Source: RGIG9041 sp045657265 (GTDB taxonomy: Bacteria; Bacillota; Clostridia; Oscillospirales; QAKW01). Taken from it: DNA of 64,000 nt. The position numbers and the translations under genes were made by a program. The DNA lies in assembly GCA_045657265.1 (NCBI GenBank), contig JAZOSU010000012.1, positions 60,651 through 124,650 of the forward strand. The letters run 5' to 3'. Under the pieces are notes generated by a model. That model was not told the origin of the DNA and did no database searches. It worked only from the letters and a program-made list of their open reading frames with translations. Positions 55,301 to 61,957 of the stretch are shown here, in pieces; within the stretch, counting starts at the first letter, position 1, and each line of letters starts with the position of its first letter.

Positions 55301-55804
55301 ATGAATGAAATTATTAAAAAACATTTAAATAATAAATTAATAATAGTTTTAGCAATATTTGGCATAGTCTTAATATTAGCATCAACCTTTAATAAAAATA
55401 TTAAAACAGATACTTCGTCAGATATTTCGGAACAAGAATATATTTTAAATTTAGAAGCGCGTATCGAATCAATTATTTCAACAATTGACGGTGTTGGTAA
55501 TTGTGACGTGATGTTAAATATCAAATCAACAGGAGAATCAATTTATGTAAAAGAAAACAAAGAATCTTATGATAGTGGAGGTGAAACAAAAAAAGGCGAA
55601 AGTGAAAACAAAATTATAACAATGACAGATAGAGAGGGAAATCAGCATGCACTTGTCACAAAGAAAAATATGCCTGAAATCAGCGGTGTAATTGTGGTAT
55701 GTGATGGCGGAGATAATCCTAAAACTCAGAGTTTGGTTATAAGCGCAGTATGTACTTTACTTGGTATTGGCTCAAACAACGTATGTGTAATTCAAAAATC
55801 ATAG
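55301..55804 (+). CDS. spoIIIAG: Stage III sporulation protein AG
   Basis: A 167-residue protein with one N-terminal membrane anchor (about 12-28) and a periplasm-like ring-building domain. The IDGVGNCDVMLNI and GVIVVCDGGDNP segments are typical of SpoIIIAG, which forms the large ring of the feeding-tube channel. Confidence 0.92.
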   Translation: MNEIIKKHLNNKLIIVLAIFGIVLILASTFNKNIKTDTSSDISEQEYILNLEARIESIISTIDGVGNCDVMLNIKSTGESIYVKENKESYDSGGETKKGESENKIITMTDREGNQHALVTKKNMPEISGVIVVCDGGDNPKTQSLVISAVCTLLGIGSNNVCVIQKS

Positions 55805-55821
55805 ATAGTAGGAGATAATTT

Positions 55822-56388
55822 ATGAAAATAAATAAAAAACAAATAATTATGCTTTGTTTATCATTAATAGTTTGCGTTGCTGTATTTTTAAATTGGAAAT
55901 TGTTGCAAGGCGGTGAATACACTAACATTCAAACATCAATGGATGCTCAAAATGAAACTCAGGAAGAAAACAAAACCGATACTGAAAACACTAAGACATT
56001 AGGTCAGGCTCAATATGTATCTTCGACAGCTACAGGAAAAGAAGAATATTTTACAAATTCAAGACTTACTCGTAAACAGTCAAAAGATGAAGCAATTGAA
56101 CTTTTAGAAGCTGTAGTAAACAGTGAATCCTCAAGTGCCGAAGCTGTAGAAAAAGCAAATGCTGAAATATCTTCTATTGCAGCAAAAACAGAACTCGAGG
56201 GAACAGTAGAAAGTCTTATAAAAGCAAAAGGATTTGAAGATTGTGTTGTTTTTATAAGTTCAGACTTGGTTAATGTCGTAGTCAGCACAGACGGGCTTAC
56301 TCAAGAACAAGCTGCCCAAATCAATGAAATTGTTGTCAGTCAAACCGACATTTCGGCATCAAATATTAAAATTGTTGAAGTAAAATAA
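55822..56388 (+). CDS. spoIIIAH: Stage III sporulation protein AH
   Basis: A 188-residue protein with one membrane anchor (about 8-26), an acidic, Thr/Gln-rich linker and a C-terminal YscJ/FliF-like domain that in Bacillus binds SpoIIQ. The motif of conserved SRLTRKQSKDEAIELL at the domain start is clear. It has AGGAG upstream and ends the spoIIIA operon. Confidence 0.93.
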   Translation: MKINKKQIIMLCLSLIVCVAVFLNWKLLQGGEYTNIQTSMDAQNETQEENKTDTENTKTLGQAQYVSSTATGKEEYFTNSRLTRKQSKDEAIELLEAVVNSESSSAEAVEKANAEISSIAAKTELEGTVESLIKAKGFEDCVVFISSDLVNVVVSTDGLTQEQAAQINEIVVSQTDISASNIKIVEVK

Positions 56389-56416
56389 AAAAAACTATTT
56401 ATTTTTTTGTAAACTA

Positions 56417-56425
56417 TGATATAAT
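56417..56425 (+). promoter_or_regulatory. Extended -10 promoter of the Asp23-family gene
   Basis: TGATATAAT gives an extended -10 (TG at 56417-56418, TATAAT at 56420-56425). No good -35 is seen. It lies 24 bases before the start codon. Confidence 0.55.
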
Positions 56426-56448
56426 AAAAGAAAAAAGGAGTTGTTAAT

Positions 56449-56814
56449 ATGTCAGGTGCTGATATTTCAAATATCCAAATTTCTAACGATGTTATATCTA
56501 CAATAGCAGGTGTTGCTGCAATGGAGGTTGATGGAGTTTCTTCTCTCACAGCTTCACTTACATCAAACATCAAAGAACTTATTTACAAAAAATCTGCAGG
56601 TAAAGGTGTTACTGTCGACGTTGCTGAAAACGGTGATGTATCTATTTCTGTAAATATTGTTGTTAAATATAATTACAATATTCAAGATGTTGCTTTGAAT
56701 GTTCAGAATCAGATTATACGTTCTGTTTCAGATATGACAAATTATAATGTTTTGGCAGTAAATGTTAATGTTATGGGCGTTAACATTCCAAAAGATAACG
56801 AAGAAACAAAATAA
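56449..56814 (+). CDS. Asp23/Gls24 family envelope stress protein (YqhY-like)
   Basis: A 121-residue Asp23/Gls24 domain protein, with ISNDVISTIAGVAAMEVDGV at the start of the domain and NVQNQI and VNVNVMGV at its end. In many Firmicutes a YqhY-type gene follows spoIIIAH and precedes nusB, as the order here begins. AAGGAG lies before the ATG. The role is not well known; family members link to envelope or lipid-metabolism stress. Confidence 0.93.
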   Translation: MSGADISNIQISNDVISTIAGVAAMEVDGVSSLTASLTSNIKELIYKKSAGKGVTVDVAENGDVSISVNIVVKYNYNIQDVALNVQNQIIRSVSDMTNYNVLAVNVNVMGVNIPKDNEETK

Positions 56815-56837
56815 TCAGTTATTAAAAATAAAAAACA

Positions 56838-57055
56838 AGGCTTTTAGGAGTCGTACTGTTAAGGACAGTATAAATTAAAACGCCCATTGCTCGACTTGTT
56901 GCTGCACAGGCTGCAATCAAAGAAAGCAAGTAAGCTTTCAAAAGCTAAGTATTCATGCGGGTTCGCGGGCGATCTGATCGCCCCGAAACCTAACTGAAAT
57001 ACAGCTACTAAACAAGCAATAAACACCCCGTGTTCAATCGAACACGGGGTGTTTT
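56838..57055 (+). ncRNA. Candidate structured noncoding RNA with its own terminator
   Basis: About 280 bases without a gene follow the Asp23 gene. The stretch folds by eye: an outer stem GGCTTTTAGGAG (56839-56850) with CTACTAAACAAGC (57005-57017, imperfect); hairpin TACTGT/ACAGTA (56854-56870); ACTTG/CAAGT (56894-56931) enclosing TTGC-GC/GC-GCAA; and a strong GC hairpin GGTTCG-GGGCGAT / ATCGCCC-CGAAACC (56960-56990). A terminator AAACACCCCGTGTT / AACACGGGGTGTTTT (57021-57055) ends it. I cannot assign it to 6S, raiA, SRP or another family from memory. It could instead be a 3' untranslated region. Confidence 0.55.
57021..57055 (+). terminator. Terminator after the structured region
   Basis: A perfect 14-base hairpin AAACACCCCGTGTT / AACACGGGGTGTTT with a 6-base loop and a T tract. 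It is symmetric enough to act on the leftward operon too, whose last gene ends at 57095. Confidence 0.88.
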
Positions 57056-57094
57056 AATATGCATTTAATGCTTTAAAGGCTGATTTCGAATCTC

Positions 57095-57793
57095 TTAACG
57101 GTTTTTACCAGCAAAAAACATAGATACAGTAGTTTCTAATAAAAGATTCTTTTTAATTTTTGGACGCAGAAGACATACTTTGTCCGCATATGTAGAAAGG
57201 TTTACTATGGATTTGGTAAGGATATCTTTATCTTCAGGAGTAATGTCAGACCCTTTAATGAGGGTATCACCAGTAGAATATTTATAATGAGGAAATTCGT
57301 TAATGAGCATTCCGTTTATTTTTGCGGAATGGTGCTTCCCACAGTTAGAGCAAACACAGTCGAATTCTATATTACCCAAAGTACATCTAGAAAAATCATA
57401 GACATTCTCTTTTTCTTTTGAGAGTGTTGTTTTACCATTTTTGTTTTTTAGTACATAGTTTCCAGTTTCTTCAGTGCTTACCGAAGAACCCAATATATCG
57501 GCTCGATTGGGATAAACTGATAGCCCATTGATTTTTATTTGTTTTTCAAAACCCATATTTTTCCCACACTTGGGACAAGTTGTAAGTTTTATTTGCTTTA
57601 GCAAAATAGAATCTTCTAACATCCTATTTCTTAGCATCAAACAAATGATTAAAATAATTAGTCCGGGAAAGGCGCATAGCCCTCCTAAGAGGGTGTCGCC
57701 ACCAAATAATGCTATGCCTGTGACAATTATGCCAACGACAAGCAAAATCAGGTGTTTGATGTGTCTTTTTTTGATTTTTTTTGCCTCGTTCAT
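57095..57793 (-). CDS. Membrane protein with zinc-ribbon-like cysteines, unknown function
   Basis: 232 residues. Two membrane helices at about 14-32 and 37-54 are followed by a soluble part with CPKC (C73, C76) and CVCSNC (C146, C148, C151), likely one zinc site split by an insert. It is the last gene of the leftward operon led by the SPFH gene, after a 66-base gap, with AAGGAG upstream of the start. I do not recognise a named family. The neighbours also carry zinc ribbons, which points to a joint membrane-associated function. Confidence 0.7.
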   Translation of the reverse strand: MNEAKKIKKRHIKHLILLVVGIIVTGIALFGGDTLLGGLCAFPGLIILIICLMLRNRMLEDSILLKQIKLTTCPKCGKNMGFEKQIKINGLSVYPNRADILGSSVSTEETGNYVLKNKNGKTTLSKEKENVYDFSRCTLGNIEFDCVCSNCGKHHSAKINGMLINEFPHYKYSTGDTLIKGSDITPEDKDILTKSIVNLSTYADKVCLLRPKIKKNLLLETTVSMFFAGKNR

Positions 57794-57859
57794 GTTTTTT
57801 TCTCCTTTTTTAAAGATATTGTTTTATTATACAAAGCTTGGCTTTATATAAATCGAAAA

Positions 57860-58837
57860 TTAATTGAGCCATAATATTTCATTGTTGAATTTAAGTTCTG
57901 TAATCTTTACGGTGACCTCTAAATCCTCAAAATTCTGTTGATAAAGGGCAGTAGCATTTTTTTCTGATGACATAGTGATCGACCAAGAAAAATTACGGCT
58001 CTTTTTTCCGCGCACAATGGGGGTGGATTTATATATTGTAGTTCCCGCGTTAAAGGTAGTATCCACAAGGATTTTTCCTTCTTCGGTTTCAAAATACACC
58101 TCGGCTTCAATGCCGGATAGATCCAAGGCACTATTGTTGGTGAGTTCAACATTATAATGAAAAACATACGTGTTAAATTCTTTGGTCATATATGTGGCAG
58201 TGTCGGGGGTAATCTTCACGTTTATATTAGACGGGAGCTTCGGAAGCCAGGTGAGGACGAGAAAAATACCAATTGCCAATACAGCGACAAAGAAAATAAG
58301 AATTTTGCTCATCTTTTTTCTTCTTGTCTTCTTTTTTTTCTCTTGGATTTGCTGCTCATACCAGAGTTGCTCATCTTCCAAAACCTTATCGAGTTGTTCC
58401 TTTGTTGCAGCCAATAGAATGGCGGACTTTTTGTAATTTTCAAGGTCCTTAAAGATATCGATGGCCGTTTGCAACTCCTCAATGTCAGCACTCTTTGATA
58501 GCGTTGTTGCCTGAATGTAAAGGCGCTCTTGTCTGAGTAGTTCTCCACGTGCAGTGCATTCTTCGGCCAGTTGCGCAGCGTTAAAAAGATCTTGAGCGGT
58601 GCGAAATTCCTCGGCGGCACTAAATAAAGTTATCTCTGATTCACCCATTTTCAACAGTTCGATGCCACGTTGATATGCTTTGAATTTTTGGGTAGGAATC
58701 CCTGCATTGTCAAAAATCGCAGTATCAACGAGATTGTCTAATTTTTGGCTTATGCCGCAAGAATCGCAGGTCAGTTGTTGCGTTTTTTCATCTAAATGAA
58801 TGGAACCACCGCAGTTTTTGCATTTTAAAGAAGACAT
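57860..58837 (-). CDS. Zinc-ribbon, helical-repeat, single-pass membrane protein (YdjG-like layout)
   Basis: 325 residues: an N-terminal zinc ribbon (C6, C9, C24, C27), a helical TPR-like region (about 50-160), a charged KKKKTRRKK stretch, one membrane helix (178-197) and a C-terminal beta-rich domain likely outside the cell. This resembles the layout of B. subtilis YdjG, which works with the SPFH protein YdjI in membrane-stress signalling; the comparison is from memory. Base composition is clearly more GC-rich than in the housekeeping genes. Confidence 0.7.
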   Translation of the reverse strand: MSSLKCKNCGGSIHLDEKTQQLTCDSCGISQKLDNLVDTAIFDNAGIPTQKFKAYQRGIELLKMGESEITLFSAAEEFRTAQDLFNAAQLAEECTARGELLRQERLYIQATTLSKSADIEELQTAIDIFKDLENYKKSAILLAATKEQLDKVLEDEQLWYEQQIQEKKKKTRRKKMSKILIFFVAVLAIGIFLVLTWLPKLPSNINVKITPDTATYMTKEFNTYVFHYNVELTNNSALDLSGIEAEVYFETEEGKILVDTTFNAGTTIYKSTPIVRGKKSRNFSWSITMSSEKNATALYQQNFEDLEVTVKITELKFNNEILWLN

Positions 58838-58855
58838 AAAGGAGGGCTCCCTTCC

Positions 58856-59536
58856 TTATTTTAAAATTTTAGATTTAGTATTTCTGTCATCAAGCAAGAC
58901 TATAAGTTCTTCTCCAAGCAAAACGGCGTTTTGTAAGTTTCCGTTTATTGCACTTTCAAATTCTTTGAATTTAATTGTGATTTGCGATTCGATAGAGCTT
59001 AACGCATCATTACTCACGGGGTCGCTATAGCGGATTTTTTCAAGAACCTTTTTGGTTATCTCTTTTGCCTCGTTTGTTTCGGCTTTCGACATTAAAGTCT
59101 CCGTATCAGCAATAAGCATTTTTATGAACAAAGTTTTTGATTTGATTTTTTCGTCAATATTACTTATTGTTTCGCTCACAACGGATGCGTTTATAATAGC
59201 TATTGCTGAGAAGGCTAGAATAATCAAACAAAAAACGATGCCAACCCAAACTGGTATAGCGGATATTGCCATTGTTAATCCGCCGATAATAAGCATTATC
59301 AATGTGCCGATAAAACTTATCGAAATTAAGGGGAAGTTATAGAAAAACTTTTGAGCGTTTTCTGATTTGAATGATATGCCTGCGCAAAACAGTTGCCCTA
59401 AAAATGACAATGTTATAAAAATATAACCAACCCAGAAATTGCTTTTCATTTCATTTGGAACAACAAAAGCAATTACATTAAAAAGAACTAAACATATAGC
59501 CCAAACACCGATATATGATTTAAATGTTTTCTTCAT
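58856..59536 (-). CDS. Four-helix membrane protein with cytoplasmic helical tail
   Basis: 226 residues. Four hydrophobic segments (about 8-26, 35-53, 70-90, 95-115) are followed by a charged helical, coiled-coil-like C-terminal half. There are no enzyme motifs. It sits 3 bases after the SPFH gene and 18 bases before the zinc-ribbon gene, so it is probably a membrane partner of both. I do not recognise the family. Confidence 0.68.
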   Translation of the reverse strand: MKKTFKSYIGVWAICLVLFNVIAFVVPNEMKSNFWVGYIFITLSFLGQLFCAGISFKSENAQKFFYNFPLISISFIGTLIMLIIGGLTMAISAIPVWVGIVFCLIILAFSAIAIINASVVSETISNIDEKIKSKTLFIKMLIADTETLMSKAETNEAKEITKKVLEKIRYSDPVSNDALSSIESQITIKFKEFESAINGNLQNAVLLGEELIVLLDDRNTKSKILK

Positions 59537-59539
59537 ATC

Positions 59540-60712
59540 TTAAACCTCCCGTTTGGTTCCGCATTTGGGACAAAACTTGCCTTGACGTTCAAAAACGTAT
59601 CCACAATTTTTGCAACTATTCTTTTTCTGCACGGGAGATTCGCATTCTTCACAAGACGCTGCGTCTGCATTTAATTTTGCACCGCAATTTTCACAGAAGT
59701 TTTGAATGCTTGGTGCAGAAGTATTTGTTACCGAACCTAAAGCATCATGCATTGCGCCGCCGACCATTCCGCCAACGGCACCTCCGACACCTGCCATCGT
59801 GCCAAAGCCAACACCCATATTGGTGAATTCGCCAACGGCTTCGTTTTCCGCAACCTTTTCGGCTACATCAAAGCCACGTTCTTGACCGTAGGTATATCCT
59901 TCGGTTGCGCGTTTCTCGGCAAGAGCTTTCGATTCAATAATTGTTTTCTTGGCTTCGGTCTCCGCCTCAATAATATCGACTTGTTGGCGAAGTTTGGCTT
60001 CGGCTATGTCGGCATACTGACGAAAGTGCAGTTCTTTAAATTTTTCATATTGCCTTTCGCCGTCAGGTTTTACGATTGTTGTAACAAAAAACTTTTCAAG
60101 CGCTATACCATAATCATCAAAATTAGGGATAAGAAGTTCTTTGATAGAGTCCGAAAAAGAAGCGAGATTTTGGTCAATTTCAAAAATGTTAATGGCGTTT
60201 GTTTTCATGACTTGAGCAATATAGGTCTTTACTCTTGTCATAAGGATAGAACGGAAATACGATAACAATCTGCTTTGTGTAAGCACAGTTTCTGTTCCGA
60301 CCAATTTAATTAGCAATTTACGACTGTCAGACACTCTTAACGCCATATCTCCGGATGCACCGATTGAAATGGGGAAACCATAAGTTGGTTCGACATACTG
60401 AACCTTAGAATCAGTACCCCATTTAACGGCCATCTGTTCGGTTTTATTGATAAAATAAACCTCGCAATGAAAAGGTGTTTCATCACCTGTGGTACGATTC
60501 AGTGCTTTACCGATTAAAGGAATATTTTGTGTTTCAAGCGTATAACGACCGGGGCCGAAAAGGTCGAGTGCTTGACCGTTCATAAAGAATATGGCTTCTT
60601 GGGTTTCGTGAACAATAAGTTGGGTTAAACTATTAAAATCCTCACAAGGATGTTTCCAAACAAACGTGGCATTATCGCCTTCATATTTTATTATGTCAGC
60701 TATTTTTGACAC
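59540..60712 (-). CDS. SPFH-domain protein with C-terminal zinc ribbons (YdjI/COG4260-like)
   Basis: 390 residues: an SPFH (band 7) domain in the first two thirds starting at IIKYEGDNATFVWKHP, a helical segment rich in Ala and Glu (about 230-290), a Gly-rich stretch (about 303-331) and two zinc ribbons at the C-terminus (FCENCG...CEEC and CKNCG...CPKCG). The family is often labelled virion core protein, a misleading name. There is no membrane helix, so binding to membrane partners is expected. It is the first gene of a leftward four-gene operon with a consensus promoter and a palindrome at the start site. Confidence 0.85.
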   Translation of the reverse strand: MSKIADIIKYEGDNATFVWKHPCEDFNSLTQLIVHETQEAIFFMNGQALDLFGPGRYTLETQNIPLIGKALNRTTGDETPFHCEVYFINKTEQMAVKWGTDSKVQYVEPTYGFPISIGASGDMALRVSDSRKLLIKLVGTETVLTQSRLLSYFRSILMTRVKTYIAQVMKTNAINIFEIDQNLASFSDSIKELLIPNFDDYGIALEKFFVTTIVKPDGERQYEKFKELHFRQYADIAEAKLRQQVDIIEAETEAKKTIIESKALAEKRATEGYTYGQERGFDVAEKVAENEAVGEFTNMGVGFGTMAGVGGAVGGMVGGAMHDALGSVTNTSAPSIQNFCENCGAKLNADAASCEECESPVQKKNSCKNCGYVFERQGKFCPKCGTKREV

Positions 60713-60741
60713 AGCAATTCCTCCGTAATATGATTTACAGT

Positions 60742-60757
60742 TAGTTATATATTACTA
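60742..60757. promoter_or_regulatory. Putative operator 1, near-palindrome at the SPFH operon start site
   Basis: TAGTTATATATTACTA is a near-perfect inverted repeat (TAGT..ATAT..ACTA). It lies exactly where transcription of the SPFH operon should begin, so a bound protein would repress it. The divergent HTH gene is the obvious candidate regulator. Confidence 0.6.
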
Positions 60758-60786
60758 ATTATACATTATTCGACAGGATAAGTCAA
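60758..60786 (-). promoter_or_regulatory. Promoter of the SPFH operon
   Basis: On the minus strand, TTGACT (60786-60781), a 17-base spacer and TATAAT (60763-60758). The 16-bp palindrome at 60742-60757 starts directly after the -10. Confidence 0.82.
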
Positions 60787-60793
60787 TGACTAT

Positions 60794-60809
60794 TAGTGAT
60801 AAATAACTA
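60794..60809. promoter_or_regulatory. Putative operator 2, matching near-palindrome
   Basis: TAGTGATAAATAACTA shares the TAGTnATAnATnACTA pattern with the site at 60742-60757. The inverted repeat extends one base on each side (TTAGT...ACTAA). It lies between the SPFH -35 and the HTH gene. A third, partial copy, TAGTGATATATTATCT, is at 60823-60838. Confidence 0.58.
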
Positions 60810-60872
60810 ACAAAGGTTTTTGTAGTGATATATTATCTGTATATAGAAATACTAACGATGTAGGTGATATGT

Positions 60873-61115
60873 ATGGGTATTTGCGAATTTACAGTTAATA
60901 GAATTTATGAACTTTGCCGTAAACGCAAGATCACGCCGAATGCTTTGAGTTATATGTGCGGGGTTTCCCAATCAACCATTAAAAGCATTTTAAACGGCGA
61001 GAGTAAAAATCCCGGTATCGTAACCCTTAAAAAGATTTGCGATGGGCTTGAGATTACCGTGATGGAGTTTTTTGATACACCCGAATATAAAAATCTCGAA
61101 CAAGAACTTAAATAA
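60873..61115 (+). CDS. Small Cro/Xre-type HTH regulator
   Basis: An 80-residue helix-turn-helix protein with VSQSTIKSILNGESKNPG as the recognition part and LKKICDGLEITVMEFFD at the end. It is one single domain, like phage Cro-type repressors. ATG 60873 has AGGTG six bases upstream; a GTG at 60864 is in frame. It is divergent from the SPFH operon, and the repeats between them suggest it controls itself and that operon. It ends convergent with the next gene, overlapping 8 bases. Confidence 0.85.
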   Translation: MGICEFTVNRIYELCRKRKITPNALSYMCGVSQSTIKSILNGESKNPGIVTLKKICDGLEITVMEFFDTPEYKNLEQELK

Positions 61116-61365
61116 CAAATTCTTTTGATGCCTTTGCGCCTAATTTACAGGCATTAAAAAATGCGTCCTTAACTTCTAAAAAGTGTATTTGGGATGTGAG
61201 TTCAAACAGTTCTTCAAAGCGGGACATTTGTTCTTCGTTTAATTGGTTTCTGAGTTCTTTTTCCTTTTCTAATGCACGTTTTGCAAGAGCAGAATAGTCT
61301 GGTTCTAAAGCTATGCTTTGATTTGCAAGGTAGTCCGAAAATAATTTATTTTTGATGTTTTCCAT
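61108..61365 (-). CDS. Small helical protein of unknown function
   Basis: 85 residues, highly charged and predicted helical, with KRALEKEKELRNQLNEEQ and ending in an ACKLGAKASKEFV block. I recall small proteins with a similar ending, often next to HTH genes in Clostridia, but no function. The start has a GGGGG-like site upstream. It overlaps the end of the HTH gene on the other strand. Confidence 0.65.
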   Translation of the reverse strand: MENIKNKLFSDYLANQSIALEPDYSALAKRALEKEKELRNQLNEEQMSRFEELFELTSQIHFLEVKDAFFNACKLGAKASKEFVI

Positions 61366-61443
61366 TTGTATGCCCCCGTTCTTTCTTTAAGGTTAAGACA
61401 TTAACTTCTAAAAGTCTTATGCTGTCAGCATAAAAAAGAAAAA

Positions 61444-61478
61444 TGCCGTGTTTTGTTGCAAGTTGACAAAGCACGGCT
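61444..61478. repeat. Inverted repeat overlapping the kinase-module promoter
   Basis: TGCCGTGTTTTGT and ACAAAGCACGGC form a roughly 12-bp stem with one G-U pair around a 9-base centre. The right arm includes most of the -35 box. It could be an operator or a terminator-like hairpin from a former upstream gene. Confidence 0.55.
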
Positions 61479-61491
61479 TATTTATTATAAT
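61463..61491 (+). promoter_or_regulatory. Promoter of the kinase module
   Basis: A perfect TTGACA (61463-61468), a 17-base spacer and TATAAT (61486-61491), 38 bases before the next start codon. The -35 lies within a long inverted repeat at 61444-61478. Confidence 0.85.
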
Positions 61492-61529
61492 TGTTAGGTA
61501 GATAATGGATCGAAATTAGGTGTTATTAC

Positions 61530-61952
61530 ATGATTAAAGATACTACAAAAATAGTAGAAGAATTAGATGTTTGTCCCGATTTTAAAACTTTTTACAGTGA
61601 AAATAAAGATTATATGGTTAAGGAAGATTTATCCACTCTTTTGGACAAACTTATCAAAAAATATAATCTAAAAAAATCACAGATTATTCGTGCTGCAGAG
61701 ATGAGCGAGGTTTATGCTTATCAAATCTTTTCAGGACTCAGAATTCCCGAACGCAAGAAGCTTTTGTGTATTGCAGTTGCTATGGGATTATCGCTTGAGG
61801 AAGTGCAGACCTTGTTGAAATCGGCGGGATATTCCACGCTATATGTAAAGTTGCCCTTTGATAGCATCGTTTTATACGGTGTATTTAAAAAATTATCTGT
61901 TGTGGAAATCAACGAAATACTATATGAATATGGGTTGGAAACCTTGGGGTAG
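61530..61952 (+). CDS. Helix-turn-helix domain protein of a kinase module
   Basis: 140 residues. A central Xre-like HTH (about 40-100: KKSQIIRAAEMSEVYAYQIFSG and AVAMGLSLEEVQTLL) is followed by a C-terminal helical part. It may not bind DNA as a classic repressor. It is the first gene of a three-gene run with its own consensus promoter, followed 5 bases later by a surface-protein gene and then a kinase. From memory, similar HTH-kinase gene pairs occur in gut Clostridia with no known role. Confidence 0.75.
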   Translation: MIKDTTKIVEELDVCPDFKTFYSENKDYMVKEDLSTLLDKLIKKYNLKKSQIIRAAEMSEVYAYQIFSGLRIPERKKLLCIAVAMGLSLEEVQTLLKSAGYSTLYVKLPFDSIVLYGVFKKLSVVEINEILYEYGLETLG

Positions 61953-61957
61953 AAAAA

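Noticed and set aside
57794..57859. Separate promoter for the 57095-57793 gene
   Set aside because: A TATAAT is present on the minus strand, but it has only weak -35 candidates at poor spacing, so cotranscription with the upstream genes is equally likely.
57095..60712. SPFH operon read as part of a prophage because of the family's virion core protein label
   Set aside because: No capsid, terminase, portal, integrase or attachment site is visible; the label is a historical misnomer for SPFH proteins.
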